Counted from the first letter of the stretch, positions 44,436 through 57,100 are shown. The stretch: 64,000 bases of DNA from Pseudomonas laurentiana (GCF_014648275.1 NZ_BMQU01000001.1:1-64000), one strand, 5' to 3'. Notes: generated from the letters alone by a model not told the origin. A program made the numbers and translations.

Positions 44436-46007
44436 ATGGCCTGGCCCGACCGCCACACACTGCTGCCGTTCCTCTCCTGGCTACCTCGGCAGACCCGTGC
44501 CAGCATTGGCCGCGACCTGCACGTAGGCCTGAGCGGGGCGATCCTGGCCCTGCCACAATCCATTGCCTATGCCCTGATCGCAGGACTGCCCGCCGAGTAT
44601 GGCCTGTACGCAGCCATCGTGCCGGTGCTGATCGCGTGCCTGTGGGGTTCGTCCTGGCACCTGATCTGCGGCCCCACCGCCGCGATATCGGTCGTGCTGT
44701 ATGCCAGTGTCAGCCCTCTGGCCGTCGTGGGCAGCAGCGATTACATCACGCTTATCCTGCTGCTGACGTTCCTCGCCGGCGTGTTTCAGTGCGTGCTGGG
44801 CATGCTCCGGTTCGGTGCTCTGGTCAATTTTGTCTCCCAGCCCGTGGTACTCGGCTTCACCCTCGGCGCCGCCGTGGTTATTGCCTTGGGGCAACTCCCC
44901 AGCCTTCTGGGGCTGAACCTGCCCAGCCAGACAACGGCCTTGAAAGCCTTGCAGGGCCTGCTTGAGCATGCAAAAGACGCCGACCTGCGTTCACTCGTCC
45001 TAGGTACGGGTACGCTGCTGCTGGGCATTGCCCTGAGACAGCTGCGACCGCGTTGGCCGAGCCTGTTGATCAGCCTGGCCAGCGCCAGCCTGCTGAGCGG
45101 GTTATGGCCCTCCGCCTTCGGCCAGGTAGCACGGGTGCAGGGCTTCGTCGGCCAACTACCGCCCTTGAGTCCACTGCCACTATGGGACCTGGAACTGCTG
45201 CTGCGACTGCTGCCCGGTGCCGTAGCGGTGGGTATGCTCGGTCTGGTGACGAGCCTGTCGATTGCCCGTGCATTGTCAGCACGCTCGGAGCAACTGATCA
45301 ACGTCAATCAGGAAGTCCGCGCTCAGGGCCTGTCGAACATGGTCGGGGCCTTCTTCTCCGGTTACCTGTCCTCTGGCTCTTTCACCCGCTCGGGATTGAG
45401 CCTGGAAGCAGGTGCCCGCTCGCCGCTGGCCGGCGTGTTTTCCGCGCTGTGGGTCGCGCTGTTCGCCGTAACCGGTGCCACGCTGATCGCCCACATTCCG
45501 CTACCGGCCATGGCCGGCAGTATTCTGCTGATTTGCTGGGGGTTGGTTGACCACCAGGCGATTCGGGCACTGTTCCGCGTCAGCCGAGCGGAGTTCCTGG
45601 TGATGGCGGTGACCTGCGCCGCCACGCTGCTGCTGGAATTGCAGACCGCTATCTATGCGGGCGTATTGGTATCGCTGTTCTTCTACCTCAAGCGCACATC
45701 GCAGCCTAGCGTCCAGCACAGCCGGGAAGGTGATGAGGATATCCTGCGGGTCGGCGGGTCGATTTTCTTCGGCGCCAGCCATTACTTGCAGGTGCGCCTG
45801 CAACGCTGCCAAGGCCCGAAAGTGGTGATCGATGCGCGACAGATCAACTTCATCGACTATTCCGGCGTCGAGATGCTGCACCGTGAAGCCCGCCGCCTGC
45901 GTCGGCAGGATGGCAGCCTGACACTACGTCGCGCACGACCCCAGGTGATAGAAGAGTTGCACAAGCTGGAGGGGGCAGCGCACTGCCCCATTCATTTCGA
46001 GGATTAG
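44436..46007 (+). CDS. SulP family anion transporter with STAS domain
   Basis: A 523-residue inner-membrane protein with about 12-14 helices (start of core: [28 protein letters not shown]) followed by a STAS domain near residues 425-515 ([20 protein letters not shown]). SulP transporters carry sulfate, bicarbonate or other anions. The start follows a weak ribosome binding site (GAGAACCCC). It converges with aroE, overlapping its 3' end by four bases. Confidence 0.9.
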   Translation: MAWPDRHTLLPFLSWLPRQTRASIGRDLHVGLSGAILALPQSIAYALIAGLPAEYGLYAAIVPVLIACLWGSSWHLICGPTAAISVVLYASVSPLAVVGSSDYITLILLLTFLAGVFQCVLGMLRFGALVNFVSQPVVLGFTLGAAVVIALGQLPSLLGLNLPSQTTALKALQGLLEHAKDADLRSLVLGTGTLLLGIALRQLRPRWPSLLISLASASLLSGLWPSAFGQVARVQGFVGQLPPLSPLPLWDLELLLRLLPGAVAVGMLGLVTSLSIARALSARSEQLINVNQEVRAQGLSNMVGAFFSGYLSSGSFTRSGLSLEAGARSPLAGVFSALWVALFAVTGATLIAHIPLPAMAGSILLICWGLVDHQAIRALFRVSRAEFLVMAVTCAATLLLELQTAIYAGVLVSLFFYLKRTSQPSVQHSREGDEDILRVGGSIFFGASHYLQVRLQRCQGPKVVIDARQINFIDYSGVEMLHREARRLRRQDGSLTLRRARPQVIEELHKLEGAAHCPIHFED

Positions 46008-46828
46008 CCACGCGCCAGCTGGCGGCGTAACTCATCGAGGACAGGCGCGGTATCAGGGTGTACACCACGCCAGATGAAGAACGCTTCGGCGGCCTGTTCA
46101 ACGAGCATGCCCAAACCGTCCAGCACCTGCGCCGCACCCTTTTCGCTGGCCCAGCGGCAGAACGGGGTCGGTTCCTTGCCATACATCATGTCGTAGCACA
46201 CGGTATGTCCCGGCTGGATCAAGCTGGCGGCAATCGGCGGTACCTCACCGGCCAGGCTGGCCGAGGTGGCATTGATGATCAGGTCAACCGGCTCTTTCAA
46301 CCAGGAAAACCCACTGGCCGCCACCGGTCCAAGGTCAGCGAACTCGCGCGCCAGTTGTTCGGCCTTTTCCACCGTGCGGTTGGCAATCACCAGCGACGCC
46401 GGATTGTGCGCCAACAACGGTTCCAGCACACCACGCACGGCGCCACCGGCGCCGAGCAGCAAAATGCGCTTGCCAGTCAGTTGCACCCCGGCATTCACGG
46501 TCAGGTCACGGACCAGCCCGGCGCCATCAGTGTTGTCGCCCTGCAGACTGTCATCAGCCAACTTGCTCAAGGTGTTCACCGCACCGGCTCGGCGCGCCCG
46601 CGGGGTCAAGCTATCGACCATGCGGAAGGCTTCTTCCTTGAACGGCACGGTGACATTGGCCCCACGACCCTGCTTGAAAAAGCCCAGGGCACAGTTACTG
46701 AAGTCGTCCAGCGGCGCAAGCAGGGTGCTGTACTCCAAGTGCTCACCGGTCTGGTCGGCAAACAGCCGATGGATCAAAGGCGATTTGCTGTGGCCAATCG
46801 GGTTGCCGAAGACGACATACTGGTCCAT
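46004..46828 (-). CDS. aroE: Shikimate dehydrogenase
   Basis: A 274-residue NADP-dependent enzyme reducing 3-dehydroshikimate to shikimate in aromatic amino acid synthesis. The substrate site [12 protein letters not shown] and catalytic [16 protein letters not shown], and the nucleotide-binding [10 protein letters not shown] motif are present. It is on the minus strand, after hemF with about 68 bases between, in which DnaA boxes occur. Confidence 0.96.
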   Translation of the reverse strand: MDQYVVFGNPIGHSKSPLIHRLFADQTGEHLEYSTLLAPLDDFSNCALGFFKQGRGANVTVPFKEEAFRMVDSLTPRARRAGAVNTLSKLADDSLQGDNTDGAGLVRDLTVNAGVQLTGKRILLLGAGGAVRGVLEPLLAHNPASLVIANRTVEKAEQLAREFADLGPVAASGFSWLKEPVDLIINATSASLAGEVPPIAASLIQPGHTVCYDMMYGKEPTPFCRWASEKGAAQVLDGLGMLVEQAAEAFFIWRGVHPDTAPVLDELRRQLARG

Positions 46829-46866
46829 TCACGCGATTCCTGAGTCAGGCCCGAGGCACGGGCAAG

Positions 46867-46889
46867 TTATCCACTGCGAGTTATCCACA
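46867..46889 (+). promoter_or_regulatory. Two adjacent DnaA boxes
   Basis: TTATCCACT (one mismatch, 46867-46875) and TTATCCACA (perfect, 46881-46889) lie in tandem in the aroE-hemF gap, five bases apart. Confidence 0.6.
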
Positions 46890-46896
46890 ACGCGGT

Positions 46897-48938
<2,042 letters not shown>

Positions 48939-48960
48939 TACGCCTTCAGTAGAAACCCGC

Positions 48961-49021
48961 CTTGCCGGTGACACCCGCAGCGCCATGCCTGTTCTTTCAT
49001 GGCGCGCGGATCACTGGCAAG
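48961..49021. terminator. Long imperfect hairpin between qor and tsaC
   Basis: Left arm CTTGCCGGTGACA-CCCGC, right-arm complement of CTTGCCAGTGATC-CGCGC, then a GCGCCATG/CATGGCGC inner stem around a ten-base loop. With only a few mismatches and bulges it is a 24-27 bp stem between convergent genes. It may be a shared terminator or a REP-type repeat. Confidence 0.55.
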
Positions 49022-49037
49022 GGCAGTTCACTGCCGG

Positions 49038-49595
49038 TCAACCAGGCCGAACGATGTTGCCAGTCGCCAGGTCACGAATCACGCTTGGGTGCTTGCGACC
49101 ACCCAAGGCACCACCGAGCACCAGGTCCAACTGGCCATGGAAATACTGCTCAACCCGTAACCGCGTCCGGGCTGCCGGCCGGCCCTGGGGATTGGCCGAG
49201 GTCGACACCAGCGGCCCGACCAACGCACACAGATCCCGCACCACCGGGTGATCGCTAACACGCAAGGCAACCGTGTCGTGCATGCCGGTAATCCACTCCG
49301 GGAGCATTCCCTGGTGGGGTACCAACCACGTGTTCGGACCTGGCCAGGTACTGCCCATACGGTCGAGCCAGGTTTCCGGGAAGTCCTCGAACAGAAAGTC
49401 GAACTGGCGGATATTGTCAGCGATAAGGATCAAGCCCTTGTCCACCGAGCGCGACTTGATTGCCAGTAACCGATCAACCGCTTCCTCATTCCAGGGATCA
49501 CAGCCCAGACCCCAGACTGCTTCGGTGGGATAGGCAATCACCGCACCCGCCCGAATCTCGCGTGCAGCTTGTTGCACACGCCAATTGCTCACCAT
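49038..49595 (-). CDS. tsaC: Threonylcarbamoyl-AMP synthase (Sua5/YrdC family)
   Basis: A 185-residue YrdC-domain enzyme making threonylcarbamoyl-AMP from threonine, bicarbonate and ATP for tRNA t6A37. It carries [17 protein letters not shown], the KSRSVDKG motif and [11 protein letters not shown]. The start at [14 protein letters not shown] is the family start; upstream sequence in frame has no likeness. It lies 37 bases after dprA and may share its transcript. Confidence 0.94.
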   Translation of the reverse strand: MVSNWRVQQAAREIRAGAVIAYPTEAVWGLGCDPWNEEAVDRLLAIKSRSVDKGLILIADNIRQFDFLFEDFPETWLDRMGSTWPGPNTWLVPHQGMLPEWITGMHDTVALRVSDHPVVRDLCALVGPLVSTSANPQGRPAARTRLRVEQYFHGQLDLVLGGALGGRKHPSVIRDLATGNIVRPG

Positions 49596-49632
49596 TGCTG
49601 TCACTCCGCTAAAAGGCTGATGAGCAGTGTAC

Positions 49633-50736
49633 TTAGCCAGGCTGAGCAAACCAACGGCCCGCTTCATTACAGACCTGTCCGGCCAGTTCAAGCTCGGTCA
49701 ATGCTGCCAACACACGCGACAACGGCCAACCACTGGTATGAGCCAGGCTTTCGCTGCTTTGCGGCGCAGCCAGGAGTAGTGCCAGCAACGGGTTGGACGG
49801 CGCTTGCAACACCGACGACGTCGTCGGCAGGTTCTGCCACCCACTCAAGGTCTCCAGTATGTGCTCAACGCTCTCGACCAGCAGCGCGCCATCGCGGATC
49901 AATTGGTGACAGCCCTTGGCGCCCGGGTGATGGATCGACCCAGGAATGGCATAGACCTCTCGCCCTTGCTCGGCGGCCAGACGTGCCGTAATCAACGAAC
50001 CACTGGCCAGGCTGGCCTCGACCACCAGCACGCCCAGCGACAGGCCGCTGATGATGCGATTGCGCCGGGGAAAATTCCCGGCGACGGGCCCGGCGTCCAA
50101 CGGAAACTCGGACACCACTGCGCTACCGCGTTCAGCCATTGCCGCCGCCAGCGCCCGATGGCGCTGTGGATAACATTTTTGCAGCCCGGTACCAACCACC
50201 CCGATTGTCTGCCCGCCAATGTCCAGTGCAGCCTGGTGGGCCACACCATCAATGCCCGCGGCCAAACCACTGGTGACAACAAAACCAGCCTGTGCCAGAC
50301 AACGGGAAAACGCCGCCGCGGTCGCCAGGGCAGGGGGTGATGCACGCCGACTGCCGACGATCGCCAGCTGCGGTTTCTCCAGAATGCTTGGGTCACCGGC
50401 CACAAACAGCAACGGCGGGGCATCGTCCAACTGAGCCAGTAAGGCCGGGTATGTGGCTGCGTCCCACATCAGTAAACACTGACCGGGGCGCTCTAGCCAG
50501 GCCATTGCAGCCGCAGCACCGTCTCGGACATCTGGGCTGCGCCGCGCCTCGGCAGCAATGGCTGGCACGCCCAATGGGCGCCAGGCCGCAGCAGGTGCAC
50601 TGAGTGCTGCCGAGGCGCTGCCAAAGGCCTCGATCAGTTTACGAAAACGCCGGGGGCCAAGCTCTGGCAGCCGATGCAAGCGCAGGCGTGCCTCCAGTTC
50701 GGCTGGCGGACAGGTCGAAAAATCGCTGCACATCAT
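49633..50736 (-). CDS. dprA: DNA-processing protein DprA/Smf
   Basis: A 367-residue protein that loads RecA on single-stranded DNA during natural transformation. The Rossmann core has [36 protein letters not shown] and [13 protein letters not shown]; an N-terminal SAM-like region and C-terminal winged helix flank it. The start [14 protein letters not shown] is preferred. It faces def across a 232-base gap that in other Pseudomonas holds a LysM gene, which is missing here. Confidence 0.93.
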   Translation of the reverse strand: MMCSDFSTCPPAELEARLRLHRLPELGPRRFRKLIEAFGSASAALSAPAAAWRPLGVPAIAAEARRSPDVRDGAAAAMAWLERPGQCLLMWDAATYPALLAQLDDAPPLLFVAGDPSILEKPQLAIVGSRRASPPALATAAAFSRCLAQAGFVVTSGLAAGIDGVAHQAALDIGGQTIGVVGTGLQKCYPQRHRALAAAMAERGSAVVSEFPLDAGPVAGNFPRRNRIISGLSLGVLVVEASLASGSLITARLAAEQGREVYAIPGSIHHPGAKGCHQLIRDGALLVESVEHILETLSGWQNLPTTSSVLQAPSNPLLALLLAAPQSSESLAHTSGWPLSRVLAALTELELAGQVCNEAGRWFAQPG

Positions 50737-50968
50737 CTGATCATCCTTGATCCAGAGGCCCGGTGAAGCCGATAACAAGCTGTGGATAACTCTGTTGATA
50801 AGCGATTGACAACATGTGCGTCAGTCAACACCACTCCGCTCACCAGGCCGATGCATGGGGGTAGCTGCTAAACGTTAGCTGACCTTTTCACAGGTGCCGA
50901 ACGCGTCGAATCCCTTTATTATGTGCATTCATGTTTGTATTACTTCGCACAGTGCAGCTCATACGCTT
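50737..50968. other. dprA-def gap lacking the usual LysM gene, with a DnaA box
   Basis: The 232-base gap holds no gene on either strand. A perfect DnaA box (TGTGGATAA, minus strand) lies at 50781-50789, next to a further near-match TTGATAAGC. The divergent promoters of dprA and def must be here. I see no leftover LysM coding sequence. Confidence 0.6.
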
Positions 50969-51475
50969 ATGGCCATTCTGAACATCCTCGAATTCCCTGA
51001 CCCGCGTCTTCGCACCATCGCCAAACCGGTAGTGGAAGTTGACGACGCCGTACGCCAGCTGGTCGACGACATGTTTGAAACCATGTACGAAGCGCCGGGT
51101 ATCGGCTTGGCCGCAACCCAGGTCAACGTGCACAAGCGCATCGTGGTCATGGACCTGAGCGAAGACCGCAGCGAACCACGGGTGTTCATCAACCCCGAGC
51201 TGGAAATGCTCACCGACGACATGGGCCAGTATCAGGAAGGCTGTCTGTCGGTACCGGGCTTCTACGAGAACGTCGACCGCCCACTGCGTGTCCGGGTCAA
51301 GGCCCTGGACCGTGATGGCCAACCGTTTGAACTGATCGCCGAAGACCTCCTGGCCGTGTGCATTCAACATGAGTGCGATCACCTCAACGGCAAGCTGTTC
51401 GTCGATTACCTGTCGACACTGAAACGCGACCGGATCAAGAAAAAGCTGGAAAAACTTCACCGCCAGCAAGCGTGA
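50969..51475 (+). CDS. def: Peptide deformylase
   Basis: A 168-residue metalloenzyme removing the formyl group from nascent N-terminal methionine. The three motifs are intact: [16 protein letters not shown] and QHECDHLNG (HEXXH). The start [15 protein letters not shown] gives the usual length; the longer upstream frame lies in the intergenic region. It is followed by a terminator before fmt. Confidence 0.97.
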   Translation: MAILNILEFPDPRLRTIAKPVVEVDDAVRQLVDDMFETMYEAPGIGLAATQVNVHKRIVVMDLSEDRSEPRVFINPELEMLTDDMGQYQEGCLSVPGFYENVDRPLRVRVKALDRDGQPFELIAEDLLAVCIQHECDHLNGKLFVDYLSTLKRDRIKKKLEKLHRQQA

Positions 51476-51488
51476 TCCCCTCATCCAG

Positions 51489-51519
51489 AAGGCTTGCTCC
51501 GGCAAGCCTTTTTCTTTTT
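51489..51519 (+). terminator. Rho-independent terminator between def and fmt
   Basis: AAGGCTTGC-TCCG-GCAAGCCTT followed by TTTCTTTTTT: a textbook intrinsic terminator, 14 bases after the def stop and 15-20 bases before the fmt start. The T-tract abuts the fmt ribosome-binding region. Confidence 0.85.
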
Positions 51520-51533
51520 TAAGCGAGAACTCC

Positions 51534-52466
51534 ATGCGCATCGTCTTCGCGGGCACTCCTGAGTTTGCCGCCGAACACCTCAAAGCCCTGCTCGACAGCC
51601 CCTACGACATCGTCGCTGTCTACACCCAGCCAGACCGGCCCGCCGGGCGCGGACAAAAACTGATGCCTAGCCCGGTCAAGCAATTGGCCGAGCAGCACGG
51701 TATCCCCGTGCTGCAACCGCCGACCCTGCGCGATGCCGACGCCCAGGCCGAACTGGCCGCCCTGCAACCGGACCTGATGGTGGTGGTGGCTTATGGTTTG
51801 ATCCTGCCGCAGGTCGTGCTGGATATTCCGCGCCTGGGTTGCATCAACAGCCACGCCTCCTTGCTGCCGCGCTGGCGCGGTGCGGCGCCGATCCAGCGGG
51901 CCGTGGAAGCGGGCGACCGGGAAAGCGGCGTAACCGTGATGCGCATGGAGGCGGGCCTGGATACCGGGCCGATGCTGCTCAAGGTCAGCACGCCGATCAG
52001 TGCCACCGATACCGGTGGCAGCCTGCACGACCGCCTCGCCGAAATGGGCCCGCCCGCAGTCCTGCAAGCGATTGCCGGCCTCGCCGACGGTACGCTTCAG
52101 GGCGAAGTGCAGGACGATGCACTGGCCACCTATGCGCACAAGTTGAACAAGGACGAAGCGCGCCTGGACTGGAACCGGCCAGCGGTTGAGCTGGAACGCC
52201 TGATCCGTGCGTTCAACCCCTGGCCCGTGTGCCACAGCACCCTGAGCGGCGAAGCCGTGAAAGTACTCGCGGCAACCCTGGCAGAAGGCCATGGTCAACC
52301 CGGTGAAATCATCGGCGCGAGCAAGGATGGCCTGCTGGTCGCCTGTGCTGATCAGGCGTTGCGCCTGACCCGCCTGCAACTGCCCGGGGGCAAAGCGCTG
52401 AGCTTCAGCGACCTGTTCAACAGCCGTCGCGAAAAATTCGCCATCGGCACGGTGCTGGGCCAATGA
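51534..52466 (+). CDS. fmt: Methionyl-tRNA formyltransferase
   Basis: A 310-residue enzyme formylating initiator Met-tRNA with 10-formyltetrahydrofolate. The catalytic region [18 protein letters not shown] and the C-terminal anticodon-side domain are present. ATG follows GCGAGAACTCC, a modest ribosome binding site. It overlaps rsmB by four bases (ATGA). Confidence 0.97.
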   Translation: MRIVFAGTPEFAAEHLKALLDSPYDIVAVYTQPDRPAGRGQKLMPSPVKQLAEQHGIPVLQPPTLRDADAQAELAALQPDLMVVVAYGLILPQVVLDIPRLGCINSHASLLPRWRGAAPIQRAVEAGDRESGVTVMRMEAGLDTGPMLLKVSTPISATDTGGSLHDRLAEMGPPAVLQAIAGLADGTLQGEVQDDALATYAHKLNKDEARLDWNRPAVELERLIRAFNPWPVCHSTLSGEAVKVLAATLAEGHGQPGEIIGASKDGLLVACADQALRLTRLQLPGGKALSFSDLFNSRREKFAIGTVLGQ

Positions 52467-53773
52467 ACCCGCGTCTGGCCGCAGCACGCGCCCTGGCCGC
52501 CGTTCTCAGCGGCAAGGCATCGTTGAACAGCTCGCTCCCGGCACAACTGGATAAAGTCGAGGCGCGTGATCGCGGCCTGACCCAGGACCTGGCCTTCGGT
52601 ACGGCCCGCTGGCAGCCGCGCTTGTCGGCACTGGCCGAGCAATTGCTGCAAAAGCCCTTCAAGAGTGCCGACGCCGATGTGCAGGCATTACTGCTGGTCG
52701 GTCTGTATCAACTGCTCTACACCCGTACTCCCGCGCATGCGGCCATCGGCGAGACCGTTGGCTGTGCCGACAAGCTGAAAAAGCCGTGGGCCAAGGCCTT
52801 GCTCAATGCCGTGCTGCGCCGGGCCCAACGCGAAGGCAGTGAGTTGCTGAGTGCGCTGGAACGCGATCCGGTGGTACGTACCGCCCACCCGCGCTGGCTG
52901 CAAAAATCGCTCAAGGCGTTCTGGCCAGAGCAGTGGGAAGCCATCTGCGCCGCCAACAACGCGCACCCGCCGATGATCCTGCGGGTCAATCGTCGTCACC
53001 ACAGCCGCGACAACTACCTGCAGCTGCTCGCCGAGGCCGGTGTTCAAGCCACACCGTGTCAGTACAGCCGCGATGGCATTGTCCTGGCCGAAGCCAGTGA
53101 CGTGCGTAACCTGCCAGGCTTCGACCAAGGCTGGATCAGCGTTCAGGACGAAGCCGCACAACTGGCCGCCGACCTGATGGACCTGGCCCCGGGGCAACGG
53201 GTGCTGGACGCCTGCTGCGCCCCAGGCGGCAAAACCTGCCACCTGCTCGAAGCAGAGGCCGGACTGCAGCAGGTTGTCGCCATCGACCTGGAAGCCAAAC
53301 GCCTGACACGCGTGCGGGAAAACCTCGACCGCCTGGGCCTTGAGGCCCAATTGATCGCCTGCGACGCACGGGACACCGCCAGCTGGTGGGATGGCAAGGG
53401 CTTCCAGCGCATCCTGCTCGACGCCCCTTGCTCGGCGACCGGGGTCATCCGCCGACACCCGGACATCAAGCTGACCCGCCAGGCCGAGGACATTCCGGCC
53501 CTGGCCAGCCTGCAGGGTGAACTGCTCGATGCCCTGTGGCCAACCCTGGAAGTCGGCGGGATCCTGCTTTACGCCACCTGTTCGAGTCTGCCAACGGAAA
53601 ACACGGAAGTGATAGAGGCTTTCCTCGCCCGCACGCCAGGTGCCCGCGAGCTGGACCTGGCGACCAGCGCCGGGATCCGTCAACCTCATGGCCGCCAGTT
53701 ACTGGCGCAAGAGGGTGGGCACGACGGTTTCTATTACGCCAAGCTGATCAAGATCGCCGCGGCTCGCGGATAA
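52463..53773 (+). CDS. rsmB: 16S rRNA (cytosine-967-C5)-methyltransferase
   Basis: A 436-residue enzyme methylating C967 of 16S rRNA. It has an N-terminal NusB-like RNA-binding domain (residues 1-140) and a Rossmann methyltransferase with [15 protein letters not shown] (SAM site), [15 protein letters not shown] (catalytic Cys) and [13 protein letters not shown]. Start overlaps fmt, showing coupling. It precedes trkA. Confidence 0.96.
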   Translation: MNPRLAAARALAAVLSGKASLNSSLPAQLDKVEARDRGLTQDLAFGTARWQPRLSALAEQLLQKPFKSADADVQALLLVGLYQLLYTRTPAHAAIGETVGCADKLKKPWAKALLNAVLRRAQREGSELLSALERDPVVRTAHPRWLQKSLKAFWPEQWEAICAANNAHPPMILRVNRRHHSRDNYLQLLAEAGVQATPCQYSRDGIVLAEASDVRNLPGFDQGWISVQDEAAQLAADLMDLAPGQRVLDACCAPGGKTCHLLEAEAGLQQVVAIDLEAKRLTRVRENLDRLGLEAQLIACDARDTASWWDGKGFQRILLDAPCSATGVIRRHPDIKLTRQAEDIPALASLQGELLDALWPTLEVGGILLYATCSSLPTENTEVIEAFLARTPGARELDLATSAGIRQPHGRQLLAQEGGHDGFYYAKLIKIAAARG

Positions 53774-53796
53774 CGACAATGGAAGGGGAGTAGCGG

Positions 53797-55170
53797 ATGA
53801 AGATCATCATCCTGGGGGCAGGGCAGGTCGGCGGTACACTGGCCGAACACCTGGCCAGCGAAGCCAACGACATCACGGTGGTCGATACCGATGGTGATCG
53901 CCTGCGCGACCTCGGCGACCGCCTGGACATCCGTACGGTCCAGGGCCGTGGTTCGTTCCCAACGGTCCTGCGCCAGGCCGGTGCCGACGATGCCGACATG
54001 CTGGTTGCAGTGACCAACAGTGACGAGACCAACATGGTCGCCTGTCAGGTCGCCTACACCCTGTTCCATACCCCGACCAAAATTGCCCGGGTACGTGAGT
54101 CAGCCTACCTGACCCGCGCTGGCCTGTTCGACAACGAGGCCATTCCGGTCGATGTGTTGATCAGCCCAGAACAGGTGGTGACCCATTACATCAAGCGTCT
54201 GATCGAACACCCAGGTGCGTTGCAGGTGATCGACTTCGCCGACGGCAAAGCCCAACTGGTGGCGGTCAAAGCCTATTACGGTGGCCCGCTGGTGGGCCAG
54301 CAACTGCGCCAGATCCGCGCGCACATGCCGAATGTGGATACCCGTGTTGCAGCGATCTTCCGCCGCGACCGACCCATCCTGCCGCAGGGCGACACGGTTA
54401 TCGAAGCTGACGATGAAGTGTTTTTCATCGCCGCCAAGGCCCACATCCGCGCCGTCATGGGTGAACTGCGACGTATCGACGAAACCAACAAGCGGGTGGT
54501 CATCGCCGGCGGTGGGCAGATCGGCGAGCGCCTGGCCGAGGCCATCGAAAGCCGCTACCAGGTCAAAATCATCGAGATGAACCCGGCACGCTGCCGCTAC
54601 CTGTCCGACACCCTCGACAGCACCGTAGTCCTGCAGGGCAGCGCCTCGGACCGCGACCTGATGGTCGAAGAGAATATCGCCGAAGCCGACATTTTCCTGG
54701 CCCTGACCAACGACGACGAAGCCAACATCATGTCCTCACTGCTGGCCAAGCGCCTCGGTGCGCGCAAGGTGATGACCATCATCAACAACCCGGCCTATGT
54801 CGACCTGGTTCAAGGTGGCGAAATCGACATCGCCATCAGCCCGCAACTGGCGACGATCGGCACCTTGCTGGCCCACGTGCGGCGCGGCGATATCGTCAGC
54901 GTCCACTCGCTGCGCCGTGGGGCAGCCGAGGCCATCGAGGCCATCGCCCATGGCGATTCGAAATCAAGCAAGGTCATCGGCAAGGCCATCGAAAACATTG
55001 CGCTACCGCCGGGCACCACGATTGGCGCAATCATCCGCGACGAGGAAGTGCTGATCGCCCACGATGACACCGTGATCGAAGCCGGTGATCGGGTGATCCT
55101 CTTTGTTGTGGATAAAAAGTACATCCGTGACGTCGAGAAACTCTTCCACGTTGGCTTGAGCTTCTTCTAA
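53797..55170 (+). CDS. trkA: Trk potassium uptake system NAD-binding protein
   Basis: A 457-residue cytoplasmic regulatory subunit with two tandem RCK units. The two nucleotide-binding sites are visible: [17 protein letters not shown] (residues 3-19) and [17 protein letters not shown] (about 235). It gates the TrkH/TrkG channel. GGAGTAGCGG precedes the ATG. It follows rsmB by 23 bases, as is conserved in gamma-proteobacteria, and it contains a perfect DnaA 9-mer at 55107-55115. Confidence 0.96.
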   Translation: MKIIILGAGQVGGTLAEHLASEANDITVVDTDGDRLRDLGDRLDIRTVQGRGSFPTVLRQAGADDADMLVAVTNSDETNMVACQVAYTLFHTPTKIARVRESAYLTRAGLFDNEAIPVDVLISPEQVVTHYIKRLIEHPGALQVIDFADGKAQLVAVKAYYGGPLVGQQLRQIRAHMPNVDTRVAAIFRRDRPILPQGDTVIEADDEVFFIAAKAHIRAVMGELRRIDETNKRVVIAGGGQIGERLAEAIESRYQVKIIEMNPARCRYLSDTLDSTVVLQGSASDRDLMVEENIAEADIFLALTNDDEANIMSSLLAKRLGARKVMTIINNPAYVDLVQGGEIDIAISPQLATIGTLLAHVRRGDIVSVHSLRRGAAEAIEAIAHGDSKSSKVIGKAIENIALPPGTTIGAIIRDEEVLIAHDDTVIEAGDRVILFVVDKKYIRDVEKLFHVGLSFF

Positions 55171-55182
55171 GAGGAACGGCAG

Positions 55183-55497
55183 ATGCGCGAATCGCTGGAA
55201 AAAATGCTCGCCAAGGGTGTGGATAACGCCCTGTTACGCTTCGGTCTGGGCAAATCCTGGCTGGATGAGGGCAACGCTGCCGAAGCCGCCGTACACCTGC
55301 AACGCTGTGTGGATTTCGATCCGAAGTATTCCGCGGCGTGGAAGCTGCTGGGCAAGGCGCATCAGGCGCAGGGCGACCTGATAGCGGCGCGCCAGGCCTG
55401 GCAGCAAGGCCTGGACGCGGCAAAGGCACACGGCGACAAGCAGGCGGAAAAGGAGATGACGGTGTTTCTGAAAAAGCTCGATAAAGCTCAACACTGA
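55183..55497 (+). CDS. Tetratricopeptide repeat protein
   Basis: A 104-residue protein of helix-turn-helix TPR-type units (LRFGLGKSWLDEGNAAEAAVHL, YSAAWKLLGKAHQAQGDLIAARQAWQQGLDAA), forming about two full repeats. It likely mediates protein contacts. Function unknown; it is co-transcribed with trkA (12 bases after it, AGGAACGG ahead of the ATG), as in other Pseudomonas (PA0015-like, from memory). Confidence 0.83.
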   Translation: MRESLEKMLAKGVDNALLRFGLGKSWLDEGNAAEAAVHLQRCVDFDPKYSAAWKLLGKAHQAQGDLIAARQAWQQGLDAAKAHGDKQAEKEMTVFLKKLDKAQH

Positions 55498-55507
55498 GGT
55501 GTGTTTG

Positions 55508-55550
55508 TCGCTGGCAAGGCCGACTCCTGCAGGGGCGGCCTTGCCAGCGA
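55508..55550. terminator. Shared terminator / inverted repeat between TPR gene and acyltransferase gene
   Basis: TCGCTGGCAAGGCC and GGCCTTGCCAGCGA are perfect 14-bp arms around a loop (GACTCCTGCAGGGGC). Between two convergent genes it should terminate both. Its form is that of P. putida REP-like inverted repeats. Confidence 0.65.
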
Positions 55551-55558
55551 AGCTAGCC

Positions 55559-56446
55559 TCAATACCAGCGCGCTTCGCCTGCAGGGCGCTTCTTGAAGCG
55601 CTTCATGCTCCACATGTACTGGCTCGGGTAGGCCCGCACGTAACGCTCGATCACCTGGCTCATCGCTGCAGCCGAGGTTTCGGTGTCATCGCTGTACATG
55701 GCCTCTGGGGCCGCCTCAAGGATGACCTTGAAACCGGAACCGTCCGGCAGGCGCAGTGCATGCAGGAACACCCCCACGGCCTTTCCACCGGCCAGCATGT
55801 TCGGCACAAACTTGCTGGTCAGCGCCTGGGTAGCGAAAAACGGCACGAAGATACCTGCCGATTCAGCCGGTTCAGGGTCGGCTGGAATACCCACCTGACC
55901 GCCCTTGCGCACTTCCTTGATGATGCTGAGGATGCCTTCCTTGGTCGAGGCCGCGACACGGTTACCCAATTGCACACGCTGCTCGCGCAACAGGTCATCG
56001 ACGGCCTTGAGCTTGGGCGGACGGTAGAAAATGATCGGTTTGCACTGGCTGCAGTAGAAGTGGTTGAGCACCTCCCAGTTGCCCAGGTGGCTGGTGATAC
56101 CAACAACACCCTTGCCCGACGCCAGGGCTTTTTCCAGCACCTCAAGCCCTTCAACCTCACGCACCAGCGCCAGCGAGCGCTTGGCTGGCCAGATCCAGGC
56201 ACAGGCGCTCTCGGTGAAAGACTTGCCGATGTCCATCAGCGTGCGGCCTACCAGCCGTTCACGCTCGGCGGCGTCCATCTCCGGAAAACACTTGGCCAGG
56301 TTGATGCGCACGACATTGCGCGAGCTGTTCGGCAGCTTCCACATGATCCAGCCGATCGCCGCGCCGACCCGTTGCACTGCGCCCCACGGCAGCTTGGCAA
56401 ACAATCGCAGCACCCCGACCATCAAGGCGCCCTTGAATTTATCCAC
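55559..56446 (-). CDS. Lipid A biosynthesis lauroyl-type acyltransferase (LpxL/HtrB family)
   Basis: A 295-residue inner-membrane protein that adds a secondary acyl chain to lipid A. The acyltransferase motif HLGNWEVL (HX4E) and downstream QPGIPADPEPAE-like region are seen; the N-terminal hydrophobic stretch anchors it. The start is a GTG (DKFKGALMVG follows) preceded by GGAGG nine bases away; the GTG is covered by a DnaA 9-mer. Pseudomonas has several LpxL paralogues, so the exact acyl chain cannot be assigned. Confidence 0.88.
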   Translation of the reverse strand: MDKFKGALMVGVLRLFAKLPWGAVQRVGAAIGWIMWKLPNSSRNVVRINLAKCFPEMDAAERERLVGRTLMDIGKSFTESACAWIWPAKRSLALVREVEGLEVLEKALASGKGVVGITSHLGNWEVLNHFYCSQCKPIIFYRPPKLKAVDDLLREQRVQLGNRVAASTKEGILSIIKEVRKGGQVGIPADPEPAESAGIFVPFFATQALTSKFVPNMLAGGKAVGVFLHALRLPDGSGFKVILEAAPEAMYSDDTETSAAAMSQVIERYVRAYPSQYMWSMKRFKKRPAGEARWY

Positions 56447-56447
56447 A
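56439..56447 (+). promoter_or_regulatory. DnaA box overlapping acyltransferase start
   Basis: TTATCCACA, perfect, spans the GTG start codon of the acyltransferase gene. It may be a chance coding match as well as a DnaA site. Confidence 0.45.
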
Positions 56448-56485
56448 GGCAGGTTCCTCCTTCTGCAAGCCGGGCATTGTACCCC

Positions 56486-57037
56486 TCAGCGCAGCAAGGC
56501 GGCGTAGCGATCGCAATCGGTGGTGTGATCCATGACCATGCCGGTGGCCTGCATGAAGGCATAGCAGATGGTAGGTCCGACAAAGGTGAAGCCGGCTTTC
56601 TGCAGCGCCTTGCTCATGGCCTGGGCCTCGACGGTCACTGCAGGCACCTCGCTGCGCTGGCTGAAATGATTGATCTTCGGCTCACCGCCGACAAACGACC
56701 AGAGCCAATCGACTGGGTTTTCCAGCTCAAGCCAGGCCCGGGCATTGCGGCGGGCGGCATTCAGCTTCAGACGGTTGCGAATGATGCCCGGATCAAGCAG
56801 GCGCTCCTCGATTTCGTCGTCGCTCATCTGTGCCAGTCGCTGAGGATCGAAGCCAAACAGCACTTGCCGGTAGCGCTCTCGTTTCTTCAATACGGTGATC
56901 CACGACAGCCCGGCCTGAAAGCCTTCGAGCAGCAACATTTCAAACAATCGGCCGGGATCTCGCAGCGGAACACCCCACTCTAGGTCGTGATACGCCTGAT
57001 AAAGTGGATCGTCGGTACACCAAAAGCAGCGTGGCAT
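56486..57037 (-). CDS. tag: DNA-3-methyladenine glycosylase I
   Basis: A 183-residue base-excision repair glycosylase removing 3-methyladenine. The zinc-binding C4 (MPRCFWC) and H17 (YHDLEWG) and the C-terminal HTTDC are seen, as are the helix-hairpin-helix (YAFMQATGMVMDH) and catalytic E38-type region. It diverges from glyQ. Confidence 0.95.
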   Translation of the reverse strand: MPRCFWCTDDPLYQAYHDLEWGVPLRDPGRLFEMLLLEGFQAGLSWITVLKKRERYRQVLFGFDPQRLAQMSDDEIEERLLDPGIIRNRLKLNAARRNARAWLELENPVDWLWSFVGGEPKINHFSQRSEVPAVTVEAQAMSKALQKAGFTFVGPTICYAFMQATGMVMDHTTDCDRYAALLR

Positions 57038-57049
57038 AAGGCTCCATAG

Positions 57050-57100
57050 GTAGAGGCCCGCAAGAATCGGGTTATACTCCCGCTCTTTATATTCGCAGCC
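57050..57100 (+). promoter_or_regulatory. glyQS promoter region
   Basis: TATACT at 57073-57078 is a good -10 box. The -35 region is not well conserved. It lies about 40 bases upstream of the chosen glyQ start in the tag-glyQ divergent gap. Confidence 0.4.
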
